From Kineosporia rhizophila (GTDB lineage Bacteria; Actinomycetota; Actinomycetes; Actinomycetales; Kineosporiaceae), in contig NZ_JAJSOH010000010.1 in NCBI RefSeq assembly GCF_021277265.1, positions 62,001 through 126,000 of the forward strand: a stretch of DNA of 64,000 nucleotides, given 5' to 3'. Each line of letters opens with the position of its first letter. The stretch's first letter is position 1. Positions 18,590-27,211 of this stretch are shown piece after piece. A program made the translations under genes and the position numbers. A model generated the notes under the pieces. That model was not told the origin of the DNA and did not search any database. It saw only the letters and a program-made list of their open reading frames with translations.

Positions 18590-19423
18590 TCAGGCCTCCT
18601 CGTCCTCACGGTCGGGATCGGCCTCGGCCACCGTGAACCAGGCCTGGGCCTGCACCAGGTCGGCGCGGGTGATGGTGCCGCTGCGGATCGCCCACATGGC
18701 CAGCGGGAGCCGGAAGTCCTCGGCCGCGTCCGGCCGCTCACGGGAGACCAGCCCGGGCACCCCGTGGCTGTCCAGCTTCTCCCGCACCTGCTTGAACACG
18801 TTGCGCACGTAGCCGGGACGACGCCCGACCCGCTCGGCCACCTGCCGGTAGGTGGCGGCGCTGGCCTCCGGCCCGGAACGGGTCAGCAGCGGCTCGCACA
18901 GCGCGGTGAGCAGCCGCCGCTGGGCCGGGGTGAGCATGATCGGCGGCACCACCACGGTGGGTGAGGAGTCGGTCTCCTCCTCCGTCTCGGGACGTGAGGG
19001 CGGCAGACCGCGGGCATCCACCTGCACTACGTACTCCCGGCCGAAGCGCCCGGTGACCACCACGTCGAACTGGCGCCAGGGCAGCGAGGTGGTGGCCGCG
19101 CCGGGCTCGACCGTACGGGCGGCCCCGGTGTGCGGGCGCAGGGTGAGCAGCTTGGACGAGGAGACGTTGCGGATCAGGACGCAGTCGGCGAGGACCCGCA
19201 GCGTGGCGGTGTGCCGGGAGACGTGGTCGTCCTCCGGTTCGTGGGCGACACGCAGGTCGCACGTGCGGCTGCGGCCGACCGTGACCTCCTGGCCCGGCCG
19301 GGCGGCCCGGCGCCCCGTGCCCTCGGCGACCGAGAAGAGCACGGCGGCGGACTGCGCCTCACCGAACGGTGGCTGACTCGTCGCGCCACCCGGCACCTGC
19401 TGGGTCATGCCCATCTGCCCCAT
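18590..19423 (-). CDS. FHA-domain protein with C-terminal winged/HTH region
   Basis: A 277-residue cytosolic protein. The FHA domain spans about 25-130, with the phosphothreonine-binding signature VGRSRTCDLRV and DHVSRHTATLRV (conserved GR, S, H). The C-terminal half contains a recogniser-like HTH (about 165-235): LTPAQRRLLTALCEPLL, then YRQVAERVGRRPGYVRNVFKQV. FHA domains read Ser/Thr-kinase phosphorylation, so this is probably a phospho-responsive DNA-binding regulator. The ATG at 19423 has GGAAGG 9 nt upstream; a GTG at 19459 would extend it by 12 residues. It is convergent with the sugar transferase gene, with 18 bp between their stops. Confidence 0.8.
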   Translation of the reverse strand: MGQMGMTQQVPGGATSQPPFGEAQSAAVLFSVAEGTGRRAARPGQEVTVGRSRTCDLRVAHEPEDDHVSRHTATLRVLADCVLIRNVSSSKLLTLRPHTGAARTVEPGAATTSLPWRQFDVVVTGRFGREYVVQVDARGLPPSRPETEEETDSSPTVVVPPIMLTPAQRRLLTALCEPLLTRSGPEASAATYRQVAERVGRRPGYVRNVFKQVREKLDSHGVPGLVSRERPDAAEDFRLPLAMWAIRSGTITRADLVQAQAWFTVAEADPDREDEEA

Positions 19424-19920
19424 CCGCGCAGTCCTTCCGGGGAAGTCCGCGCCCCGCACGCAAGACCTCCACTTTCGCTCATTCGCCCGGATCTGTCACC
19501 GGTCACCGCAAGGTACGGCACGAACAGCCCATTGACGACGAAACGAAAGTGGTATCCCGATGTGATCTGAGCAATCACGCCAAGCCCGGCGCACTGCACC
19601 GCCGTGGCAACCGGGCTGTCGGCAGGCCCAAAAAAGCACGCGGACAACGGAAGCCAAGAAGGGCACGGGCCACTCGGCGCCAGTTCGGCCGGACCGGACG
19701 AGCCGGGGCAAGGCAAGCATCCACCCGACCCCTGTGCGGGTGGATACCGCCTCATCGGGCAGCGATGCGGCCCGGGCGACCGGCCGGAGCCGGGTCAATT
19801 CAGGACAACCTGCGCAGGGCGTTCCGGGTAGTGCAGGGGTGCATCAACTGGTGTCAGCCAACCCACGCAGGACCGGGCGGGCCCAGATTCCTGAGCCCGC
19901 CCGGCGGAGTAAGAGCAAGA
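19424..19920. other. 497-bp intergenic region with two strong hairpins
   Basis: No convincing gene lies between the FHA gene start and the stop of the giant membrane protein. It contains a perfect 9-bp stem at 19719-19745 (ATCCACCCG, 9-nt loop, CGGGTGGAT) and a perfect 10-bp stem at 19873-19904. The FHA promoter must lie near 19440-19560, where the sequence is relatively AT-rich. Confidence 0.5.
19873..19904 (-). terminator. probable terminator of the 19921-23834 operon
   Basis: CCGGGCGGGC, a 12-nt loop, then GCCCGCCCGG form a perfect 10-bp GC-only stem starting 16 nt beyond the stop codon of the giant membrane protein on the minus strand. There is no U-tract, as is usual in this GC range. 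Confidence 0.55.
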
Positions 19921-22900
19921 TCAACGGACGGCTTCGTCCCCGACTCGCGGAGCATCGCGGACGTCTGCGGTCTCGACCTCGGGCGCGCCGCCCTGCGGCG
20001 GAACCTGGTCGAACGGCACCAGTGCGCCCGGCGGCTTGCCGTGCCCGGTCACCTCGATCAGATTGCTACGAGCCCGCCGCGGGGCCCGGCGCCCGAAGAA
20101 CCCGGAGCGCGGAGTGGGACCGCTCGGCCGCTCCTGACTGGGTCCGGCAGCATCGTCCACACCGCCGACCGGCTCGGCCGGCGTTCCTCCCGGGCTCATC
20201 CAGCGCGGCCGCAGCTCGACGGTCTCAGACTCGTCCGGCACTTGTTCAGCAGGAATTGTGGAGACGGGGATGGGATTCGTGGGCGGTGCCGGCTCATTGC
20301 CTCCGGCGGCGGGCTCCTGGACGAACCGCTCGGCCGCCCACTCGGCCTCGGAGACGGCGTCACCGGAGTCACCGGCCACGTGAGCCTCCCCCACGTGATA
20401 CCGCACCGACCGCCGCGCACCCTCAGGCTCACGAAGCTCGCGCCGGGTCAGCGGCAGGTCCATCGGCCCCGAAACCACTCCCTTCGCCAACCCCGCCTGA
20501 CCATCGATGGCCGGGAGCGGCGGCGTGGGCAGAGGCGAGGGCTGGAGCAAGGACCGTACGGACTGCGACACCCGCCCGTGAGGACCCTCGAACGCTGACG
20601 GAGCAATAGGGATCGGTCCCGTAACCCGCTCGGTCACCGACCGATGCCCCTCGGCCCCCGCGCCCTCCAGGGGTGCCGGAGCAGGGGCAGTCCCAACGAG
20701 CGCCTCACCGGACGAAGACTGCACCAGCGAAGAACGCCCCACCGCCATCTCGATGGACTGCGCCTGAAGACGCTCGATCCGAGTGAGATCGATCTGCTGC
20801 GGCGCCTCGTGCCGAGGCCGGTCAAGGGAACGCAGATCGATGGACCGCGCCGGCTCGACCCACTCAGCGGCGTCATCCGGCGCCTCAGCCTGCATCCGAG
20901 CGTCCGGCGCCGTCTGCGTCACCTCGCCCACGGCCTCTTCGCCCAACACCAGCTCACCCTGCGCGGCCTGGGTCAGTGCAGTCTGGATTCGGACCTCTTC
21001 GTCCCGGGCCGCCGCACTCAGCCCTACCTGGTCCCGCACCGACGAAGTCGACGCCACCTGACCCATCGCGGACTGAGTGGACGCCACCTCGCCCCCTGCC
21101 CCTGGAAGCGGCGCCGCCGCGTCCGCTACCTGACCCCGTGCGGCAGGAGTCAACGACACCTCACCCGTCGCAGTTCGAGCAGACGCCACGTCTGCTCCCG
21201 TGGCCCGGACCGGCGCCGCCTCGTCGCGCGCTGGCCGACTCAGCGCCGCCGAACGCTGGCCCACCTCGTCCTGGGCCGAGCGGAACGGCGCGACCTCGGG
21301 CCGCATCCCACCCGTCCGTGCCCTGGACACCGGGGCCACGGCAGCATCCCCCAGCGCGGCCTCTGCACTACGCCGGAAGGAGGCACCCACCTGACCGACA
21401 GCCGACTCGCCCGCCGACTCCGCCGCCCGCTCCTTGGCCACCTGCCTGAGAGCGGCCCAGCGCCGGGCCACCCTCTCCTGCATCAGCCGCTCCTGGTCGG
21501 CCTGCTCCTGCGCTGCCCGATCGGCCGCCTTCTGAGCCGCCGCAGCCGCCAGGAACACGGGCTCGAGTTCCTCCGACGGAGCGTCCCCCGGCTCGTACAC
21601 CGGACTGGACAGCGGATCGCTGAGCGGATCGAAGGCCTGCGGAACGCTCGAACGCTGATGGGAGGGAGGGACAGCGGGCTCCGCCGAGGCAAGGGTGGCT
21701 GCCTCAGACTTAGCACCGGAATTCCCTGGAACATCCACTCCTGAGGCAGGAATCACCAAGTCAGCAGTTGCCGGAACGGGAGCTTCAGCAACACCGGCTG
21801 CGGACTCAAAAGCCCATTCATCCGCGTGTGGCGAGTCCACGGTCTGCGGAGCAGCGGCAGCCGTGACAGCGACTCCCGGCAGCACCTCCGGCGACACAGC
21901 CGCCCCCGAACCAGCGATCCTCGAACCAACAGGCACCGAACCCGCAGGCACCGAACCCGCCGCCTCCGAACCCGCGGTGAGCGAATCCCCGGTAACCGAA
22001 CCTTCGGTGGCCGGATCCGCAATGGCCGACCCTGCCGTGGCCGAACTCGCGGTGTCCGAGCCTCCGGTGACTGAACCCACGGCTTCCGAACCCGCAGTGA
22101 CGGAATCCCCGATATCCGAACACACAGCCTCCGAACCTGCGGTGGCCCAGCCTGCCCCGGCAGAACCCACGGTGGCCGAACCAACTGCACGCACGGAAGT
22201 AGCAGCCTCCCGCTCAGGAGCGTCCAGCGCGGCAGGTTCAGCGAACGGCCTGACCTCCGCGCTGGCCGACTTCTGCCCAACTGTCGCTTCCGACATCCCG
22301 TGAGCAGCCTCATCCGCGGCGACCGCACCGCCGCTGCTCACCGCCACCCCAACGCCGTCCCAACGGCCGGCCTCGGCAGCAGGTGTGTCAGACGCCAGGC
22401 CGAGGGAGCCTGACATCGTCGTCACGTCCGCACCTTCTGCCACCGCACCCGTTGCCGCCCGAGCGTCCGGCGAAGCCGAGCCGTCGTCCAGACCGGCGCC
22501 GGCGTCGGTGACATGCGCGGCCAGGATCGAGTCGGCGATGGGAGTGGCCTCGGACGAGGTCGACTCGGCGTCGAGGACCTCGTCACCCAGCGCAGGCGCC
22601 CGATCGCTTTCAACGCTGATCTCCGGATCCGACACCAGGGCGATCGGAGAGGTGTCCGGCGCCCCCGAATCGGGGAGGTCCACGTGCCGGCCGGTCAGCC
22701 GGACCACCGGCGAGGGCCGGGTGTCCTCCAACCCCAGCTCCAGGTCAAGCTCCAACTCCGCACTGGAGGCGAAGGCTGCATCAGAACCAGAGACGGCCTC
22801 GAGCGGGTGCACCGCCTCCTCCTCGGCCAGTGCCTCCTCCTCGGCCAGTGCCACGTCATCCGCAGCCGACCAAGAAGCCTCAGCCGGGCCGGCAGACTCG

Positions 22901-23565
22901 GCCGACAACGTTTGCCCGGCGGTCACGAACGGCAGTTCCCCGGTGGGCACCGAAACGAGACGTCGGGGGGCCGGGGCGGAGCCAGGGGTTGGGACGGGCT
23001 CGACGAACTCGGCGTCGCGGCTGCGACGCCGGCCCATCACCTGGCGCTGAAAACTGACCGCGCGCACCCAGACGTCGTTGATCTCGACCTCGCCCGGCTC
23101 CGGAGCGGCGTAGGGCCAGAACGGCCCGCCGGGCGGGAGCAGGCTGCCCGGCCCCACTGCGCTGATCAGGCTGCTGGCCAGGGCACTGTCGAGCACCGGG
23201 CGGGTGCTGGCGTGGCGGCCGGAGTGGGGGCGGCGGCCGCCCTTGGCCACCCGGTCGCAGAAGTCGATCATGGCGAACACCCGGAAGTCGTCGGCACCCC
23301 CGGCGTCGATCTCGCCCATCCGCACGGCGTCCACCAGGTCGTCCCGCAGCTGCGCAGCCTGGTGCCGCCGCGTGCTGCGCCGCACGGCCCGGATCACCAA
23401 CACCACGAGCACCAGCAGGAATAGCGACAGGCCGAAGGCCGCGGCGGTCAGCTCCGGGTACCGCTCCATCTGCTCACGGGTGCGCTCGGCGGAATCGCCT
23501 GCGCCCGCCCACATCTCGCCGGCAAGACGGCGGGCCTGCTCGGCCCGCCCGGCCAGGTCACTCAT
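19921..23565 (-). CDS. giant single-TM protein with pentapeptide repeats, function unknown
   Basis: A 1214-residue protein of no family known to me. Residues 1-40 are a charged helix; one TM helix lies at about 43-62 (LSLFLLVLVVLVIRAV); a folded segment follows to about 190 (RRHQAAQLRDDLVDAVRMGE, FRVFAMIDFCDRVAKGGRR, EINDVWVRAVSFQRQVMG). The remaining 1000 residues are low complexity: acidic stretches, 19 tandem GSxxA-type pentapeptides (residues 462-556), a helical KAADRAAQEQADQERLMQER segment (about 685-705), decapeptides of the type GQVASTSSVR (about 810-880) and a Pro/Arg-rich tail. The signal-anchor charge pattern (Arg-rich after the TM) places the long region in the cytosol. It overlaps the upstream small TM protein gene by 4 bp. 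The architecture recalls scaffold or polar-organiser proteins, but this is inference only. Confidence 0.75.
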   Translation of the reverse strand: MSDLAGRAEQARRLAGEMWAGAGDSAERTREQMERYPELTAAAFGLSLFLLVLVVLVIRAVRRSTRRHQAAQLRDDLVDAVRMGEIDAGGADDFRVFAMIDFCDRVAKGGRRPHSGRHASTRPVLDSALASSLISAVGPGSLLPPGGPFWPYAAPEPGEVEINDVWVRAVSFQRQVMGRRRSRDAEFVEPVPTPGSAPAPRRLVSVPTGELPFVTAGQTLSAESAGPAEASWSAADDVALAEEEALAEEEAVHPLEAVSGSDAAFASSAELELDLELGLEDTRPSPVVRLTGRHVDLPDSGAPDTSPIALVSDPEISVESDRAPALGDEVLDAESTSSEATPIADSILAAHVTDAGAGLDDGSASPDARAATGAVAEGADVTTMSGSLGLASDTPAAEAGRWDGVGVAVSSGGAVAADEAAHGMSEATVGQKSASAEVRPFAEPAALDAPEREAATSVRAVGSATVGSAGAGWATAGSEAVCSDIGDSVTAGSEAVGSVTGGSDTASSATAGSAIADPATEGSVTGDSLTAGSEAAGSVPAGSVPVGSRIAGSGAAVSPEVLPGVAVTAAAAPQTVDSPHADEWAFESAAGVAEAPVPATADLVIPASGVDVPGNSGAKSEAATLASAEPAVPPSHQRSSVPQAFDPLSDPLSSPVYEPGDAPSEELEPVFLAAAAAQKAADRAAQEQADQERLMQERVARRWAALRQVAKERAAESAGESAVGQVGASFRRSAEAALGDAAVAPVSRARTGGMRPEVAPFRSAQDEVGQRSAALSRPARDEAAPVRATGADVASARTATGEVSLTPAARGQVADAAAPLPGAGGEVASTQSAMGQVASTSSVRDQVGLSAAARDEEVRIQTALTQAAQGELVLGEEAVGEVTQTAPDARMQAEAPDDAAEWVEPARSIDLRSLDRPRHEAPQQIDLTRIERLQAQSIEMAVGRSSLVQSSSGEALVGTAPAPAPLEGAGAEGHRSVTERVTGPIPIAPSAFEGPHGRVSQSVRSLLQPSPLPTPPLPAIDGQAGLAKGVVSGPMDLPLTRRELREPEGARRSVRYHVGEAHVAGDSGDAVSEAEWAAERFVQEPAAGGNEPAPPTNPIPVSTIPAEQVPDESETVELRPRWMSPGGTPAEPVGGVDDAAGPSQERPSGPTPRSGFFGRRAPRRARSNLIEVTGHGKPPGALVPFDQVPPQGGAPEVETADVRDAPRVGDEAVR
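21898..22182 (-). repeat. coding minisatellite: 19 tandem 15-bp units (GSxxA pentapeptides)
   Basis: Inside the giant protein gene, 15-nt units repeat in frame 19 times, reading GSATV, GSAGA, GSEAV, GSVTG, GSDTA, GSAIA, GSVPA and variants. Units have diverged at third positions and at the two middle codons, so the array is old or under selection for composition and not recently expanded. The number of units may vary between strains. Confidence 0.85.
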
Positions 23566-23834
23566 GACGCCTCCGCTCGTGGTGCCCCTCGATAGGCGCA
23601 GTTCGCGTGCAGGCCGTCGCGCAGGGCGGTCAGCTCACCGGTCGCCGCCGCGAAATCCTCGTGCCAGCGGTCGTTCTCCATCGACAACTCGGTGACTCTC
23701 GCTCTCAGCTGGGTGTTCTCCCGGCGGTAGCGGGCCGCCAGCAGCACCACGACACACCCGAGCACGACAAGGAGGACTCCGGCGCCACCGACGGCGACAC
23801 CCGGCAGACCGACCTCCGAAAGGTCCTCCGGCAC
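23562..23834 (-). CDS. small TM plus coiled-coil protein
   Basis: A 90-residue protein with one TM helix (about 12-34, VAVGGAGVLLVVLGCVVVLLAA) followed by a basic stop-transfer (RYRREN) and a heptad-type cytosolic helix (TQLRARVTELSMENDRWHEDF). GTG start with GAGAGGGG about 6 nt upstream. Its stop overlaps the start of the 1214-residue gene by 4 bp (ATGA), so the two are probably translated together and may interact through their TM or coiled-coil segments. The layout resembles small FtsB/FtsL-like or scaffold partners, but there is no specific family match. Confidence 0.72.
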   Translation of the reverse strand: MPEDLSEVGLPGVAVGGAGVLLVVLGCVVVLLAARYRRENTQLRARVTELSMENDRWHEDFAAATGELTALRDGLHANCAYRGAPRAEAS

Positions 23835-24244
23835 GCAGAAGCCCCTCTCACCTGTTCCGCGAAGCCTCCCGGCTCCGGCTCCCGGAGCGCGGTGACGCGA
23901 TCCCTGCGGAGGCGTCCGGGTTCCACCTGCCGTCCGAATTGGCGTAGCTCACTGTAGTGGACCTCAACTCTGAGTTAAAGCTTCAGCGTGTCCGAACCGA
24001 GTTATGGCACTCCCACTGCATCGACATCGTTGGCACCGAGCCCGAAACCGACGTCCGTTCGCCCCTTTTCCACCCTGTCCGGCCAGGTCAGGGGCCTGAG
24101 CGCGACCCACGCCCGGTTCCGCTACTTATGTGCAAAACAACCCACTAGGCTCGGGTGACGACCCGGACCGCAGGCCGATTGGTCCTGGTCGCCGGGCAAC
24201 ACCCACCGACGACGGGCCGCGGTCCGCAGTTGTGGAGGAGACCG
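23835..24244. other. 410-bp divergent intergenic region
   Basis: This region separates the small TM gene from the GGDEF-EAL gene. The centre (about 23940-24030) is noticeably less GC-rich than its surroundings. A possible promoter for the plus-strand gene is TAGGCT at 24148-24153, downstream of an AT-rich stretch (GTGCAAAACAACC). I see no small gene that I would defend here. Confidence 0.35.
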
Positions 24245-26227
24245 GTGGACACGACCCCCGACCGGGCCGAGGAAGTCCCGCCCCGCACGCCGAACCACCT
24301 GGTACGCATCCGGTCCCGGGCCGACGGCAAACGCTCGATCATGAACGGCGGAGCCAGCATGAGTCGCAGCACCCCCGCGATCGGGGCCGACGGTGGCCCG
24401 GACGAACGCAACGTCCTCACCCTCGACGGCACCTCGGTCAACACCGCGCTGTTCGCCTGGGAGTGGGCCCGGCTGATCGCCGACACCGGCCACGTCGCGG
24501 CCGACCGCACGGTCGTGGTGGCCGAGCTGCGCCGGTGGGCGATCCGGCTGATCCGGATCCTGCGCGAGGAGCCGTTCGACCCGGCCCCGGCCGCCGAGGC
24601 CGGCCAGGCCCTGGTGCAGATGGGCTTCGCGGCGCCCGAGGCGCTGGGCCGCACCACCGCCCTGGTCATCCGCCGGTTCCTCGGCACCGGCGACGACGAG
24701 CTGCAGGGGCGGGTGGCCGAGGTGGTCTCCGCGCTCAGCTCAGGCTTCGTCCGGGCGGTGCGCGAGCGCACGCTCCGCGAGCAGGAGGCGATCCGCAGCT
24801 CGGCCCTGCTGGCGCTCGAGCGGGTGCGGGCCGACCAGCGGGCGGCCGAGCTGCGCGACCCGGTCACCGGTCTGCTCAACCGCAAGGGCTTCACCGCCGC
24901 GCTGCGCCGGCTGCTCGACTCCTCTCCCCCCGGCGTGCTGGGGGTCTGCCTGCTCACCCTCGGCGGGTTCGAGCCGCTCGACCGGGGCTTCGGGCCCGCG
25001 GTGGGCGACGAGCTGCTGAAGACGGTGGCCGAGCGGCTGCAGACCCGCTTCCCCGGCGCCGACGAGCTGATCGGCAAGGTGGGCCGGGCCGAGTTCATCG
25101 TCGCCGCCGTGGGGGTCCGCTCCCCGGACCGGAACGGTCAGGACAGCGTGGCCGAACGGGTGGCCGCCGCGCAGAACGCGGTGCGCGCGCCGATCACCCT
25201 GGGCGAGCGGTCGATGGTGCTCTCCCCCTCGGTCGGGGTGGTCTCCCGGCCCACCGCCTCCGCCGATCCGGACACGGTGCTGCGTGACGTCGGCCTGGCC
25301 GGCTCGTGGGCCCGCGACCGGGGCACCGGCTCGATCGCGCTGTTCGAGGTCGAGCGGGCGGCCCGGCAGGTGGCCGGCCTCACCCTGGCCGCCGAGCTGC
25401 CCGCGGCCATCGGCTCCGGCCGGCTGCTGGCGCACTACCAGCCGATCGTCGGGCTGCGCTCGGGCCGGGTCGAGATGGTCGAGGCGCTGGCCCGCTGGGA
25501 GCACGAGCGGCTGGGCCTGCTCGAGCCGGACGCGTTCATCCCGCTGGCCCAGCGGGCCGGGCTGATCGAGGAGCTGGGCCGCAGCGTGCTGGAACGGGCC
25601 TGCCTGCAGGCCACGGCCTGGGGCCGCACGCTGCCCCGGGGCCCGGTGGTCTCGGTGAACCTCGATCCGCAGCAGCTCACCGAGCAGGCCACGGTGGGGC
25701 ACGTGGTCACCGTGCTGGAGAACACCGGCCTGGCGCCGCACCTGCTGCAGCTGGAGATCACCGAGAACGCGGCCCTGGGCGACCCGGCGGCCCAGGCGGT
25801 GATCCGCGACCTGGCGCACGTGGGCGTCAGCCTGGCCCTCGACGACTTCGGCACCGGCCGGGCCCATCTGGCCCGGCTCTCGGAACTGCCCGGGCTGGGG
25901 GTGGGCACGCTCAAGCTGGCCGGTGAGTTCCTCTCGGCCGAGCGCCCGCTGCCGAGCCCGGCCTCGGCCACCCCGGCCCGTCGCCCCGGCCGGCTGTTCG
26001 GGTCCGGCCGGCACCCGCAGCCGCCGGTACCGGGCTCGGCCCGGCGCGACGTGCTGGCCTCGACCATCGCCCTCGCCCACCGGCTGGGTCTGCAGGTCAC
26101 CGTGGAGGGGGTGGAGACGGAGGCCGACGAGGCCCTGGTCACCTCGCTCGGCGCCGACCACGCCCAGGGTGCCTGGTTCAGCACGCCGCTACCGGTCAGC
26201 GACTGCGGCGCCTTCCTCAGTCGCTGA
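24245..26227 (+). CDS. c-di-GMP phosphodiesterase: degenerate GGDEF plus intact EAL
   Basis: A 660-residue cytosolic protein. The N-terminal 190 residues are helical and unrecognised; the GGDEF-fold domain (about 205-360) begins with DPVTGLLNRKGF, but its active-site loop reads GRAEF (280-284) in place of GGDEF, so cyclase activity is unlikely. The EAL domain (about 385-655) keeps the catalytic set: Glu413 in VEALARW, Asn in VNLDPQQL, Glu in LEITE, the Asp pair in LDDFGTG, Lys in LKLAGEF, Glu in VEGVET and Gln in AQGAW. A Pro/Arg-rich insert sits before the last two motifs. It therefore probably hydrolyses c-di-GMP, with the GGDEF relic as a possible GTP sensor. The GTG at 24245 follows GGAGGAG by 4 nt; the ATGs at 24341 and 24359 are alternatives. 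Confidence 0.88.
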   Translation: MDTTPDRAEEVPPRTPNHLVRIRSRADGKRSIMNGGASMSRSTPAIGADGGPDERNVLTLDGTSVNTALFAWEWARLIADTGHVAADRTVVVAELRRWAIRLIRILREEPFDPAPAAEAGQALVQMGFAAPEALGRTTALVIRRFLGTGDDELQGRVAEVVSALSSGFVRAVRERTLREQEAIRSSALLALERVRADQRAAELRDPVTGLLNRKGFTAALRRLLDSSPPGVLGVCLLTLGGFEPLDRGFGPAVGDELLKTVAERLQTRFPGADELIGKVGRAEFIVAAVGVRSPDRNGQDSVAERVAAAQNAVRAPITLGERSMVLSPSVGVVSRPTASADPDTVLRDVGLAGSWARDRGTGSIALFEVERAARQVAGLTLAAELPAAIGSGRLLAHYQPIVGLRSGRVEMVEALARWEHERLGLLEPDAFIPLAQRAGLIEELGRSVLERACLQATAWGRTLPRGPVVSVNLDPQQLTEQATVGHVVTVLENTGLAPHLLQLEITENAALGDPAAQAVIRDLAHVGVSLALDDFGTGRAHLARLSELPGLGVGTLKLAGEFLSAERPLPSPASATPARRPGRLFGSGRHPQPPVPGSARRDVLASTIALAHRLGLQVTVEGVETEADEALVTSLGADHAQGAWFSTPLPVSDCGAFLSR

Positions 26228-27173
26228 GCAACCGGGCGTAGCGGTCGAGATCCACATTGCCGCCGCTGAGCACCACCCCGACCCGCCCCTCGGCCAGCCT
26301 CAGGGCGGCAGCCAGCCCGAGCACCCCGGTGGGTTCCACCACCAGCTTGGCATTGACCGCGAGAAGCCGCATCGCATCGGCGAGTTCGGTGTCGGAAGCG
26401 GTGAGAACCCCGTCGGCCAGGTCGCGGATGAGGGGGAACGTGTGCCGGCCCAGGGCGGTGGTCTGGGCTCCGTCGGCGATGGTCTCAGGGGTGGGGATGG
26501 TGACGATCTCACCGGCCTGCAGAGACTGCCGCCCGTCGTCACCGGCCTCCGGCTCCACCCCGTAGATCTTGGCCTCGGGCGCGAGAGCCCGCACGCTGAG
26601 CGCACTCCCGCTCAGAAGCCCACCACCGCCCAGAGGTACGAAGACCGCATCGAGGCCCCCGGCGTCTTCAAGCAGTTCCTTGACCGCCGTGCCCTGCCCG
26701 GCGATCACACTGGGATGGTCGAACGGCGGGATCAGCACCGACCCGCGTTCCTGGGCCAGCGCATCGGCGATCGCGGCCCGGTCCTGGGTGAACCGGTCGT
26801 AGCCGACCACCTCGGCACCGTATTCCTTGGTGGCAGCCAGTTTCGAGGCCGGACTGTCGTGCGGCATGACGATCGTGGCCCGGATCCCGAGCAGGCTCGC
26901 CGCCAGGGCGACCGCCTGGGCGTGATTTCCGGACGAGAACGCGACCACCCCGGCCCGCTGCTGCTGCGGACTCAGTTGCGCGAGCGCGTTGTACGCCCCG
27001 CGGATCTTGAACGCCCCCGCCCGCTGCAGATTCTCGCACTTGAGGAAGAGCCGGGCACCGGCTCGCGCATCGAGGCGGCGGCTGGTCACGACCGGGGTAC
27101 GGTGCACCACCCCGGCGATCCGCTGCGCCGCGTCCTGGACATCTGCGTAAGTGACACCTGCGCTGGGCGACAT
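26217..27173 (-). CDS. PLP-dependent serine/threonine dehydratase-like enzyme
   Basis: A 318-residue fold-type II PLP enzyme of the threonine dehydratase/serine racemase group. The Schiff-base Lys56 lies in RAGAFKIRGA, the phosphate-binding loop is VPLGGGGLLSG, and FSSGNHAQAVA provides the Asn loop. No C-terminal ACT regulatory domain is present, so it resembles catabolic or racemase-type members and not biosynthetic IlvA. Likely substrates are L-Thr or L-Ser, giving 2-oxobutyrate or pyruvate plus ammonia. The ATG at 27173 stands exactly 7 nt after a TAGGAT -10, favouring a leaderless transcript; the ATG at 27182 overlaps that element. The 3' end overlaps the EAL gene by 11 bp tail to tail. 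Confidence 0.88.
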   Translation of the reverse strand: MSPSAGVTYADVQDAAQRIAGVVHRTPVVTSRRLDARAGARLFLKCENLQRAGAFKIRGAYNALAQLSPQQQRAGVVAFSSGNHAQAVALAASLLGIRATIVMPHDSPASKLAATKEYGAEVVGYDRFTQDRAAIADALAQERGSVLIPPFDHPSVIAGQGTAVKELLEDAGGLDAVFVPLGGGGLLSGSALSVRALAPEAKIYGVEPEAGDDGRQSLQAGEIVTIPTPETIADGAQTTALGRHTFPLIRDLADGVLTASDTELADAMRLLAVNAKLVVEPTGVLGLAAALRLAEGRVGVVLSGGNVDLDRYARLLSD

Positions 27174-27211
27174 GAACAGCATCCTAGGACGACTCGTGTC
27201 AGGGTGGTCAC
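27174..27211. promoter_or_regulatory. compact divergent promoter with CCTAGG core
   Basis: The 38-bp gap between the dehydratase and VOC genes contains CCTAGG (27183-27188). Read on the minus strand it provides TAGGAT (27186-27181), 7 nt before the dehydratase ATG. Read on the plus strand it provides TAGGAC (27185-27190), 21 nt before the VOC gene, which has AGGGTGG as a ribosome site. One palindromic core could thus serve both directions. Confidence 0.4.

Noticed and set aside
19424..19920. Short open frames between the FHA gene and the giant protein
   Set aside because: They lack ribosome sites, change GC pattern midway and are crossed by hairpins; no family features.
21898..22182. CRISPR-like tandem repeats
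   Set aside because: Units are contiguous 15-mers in coding frame with no unique spacers; they encode a pentapeptide repeat.
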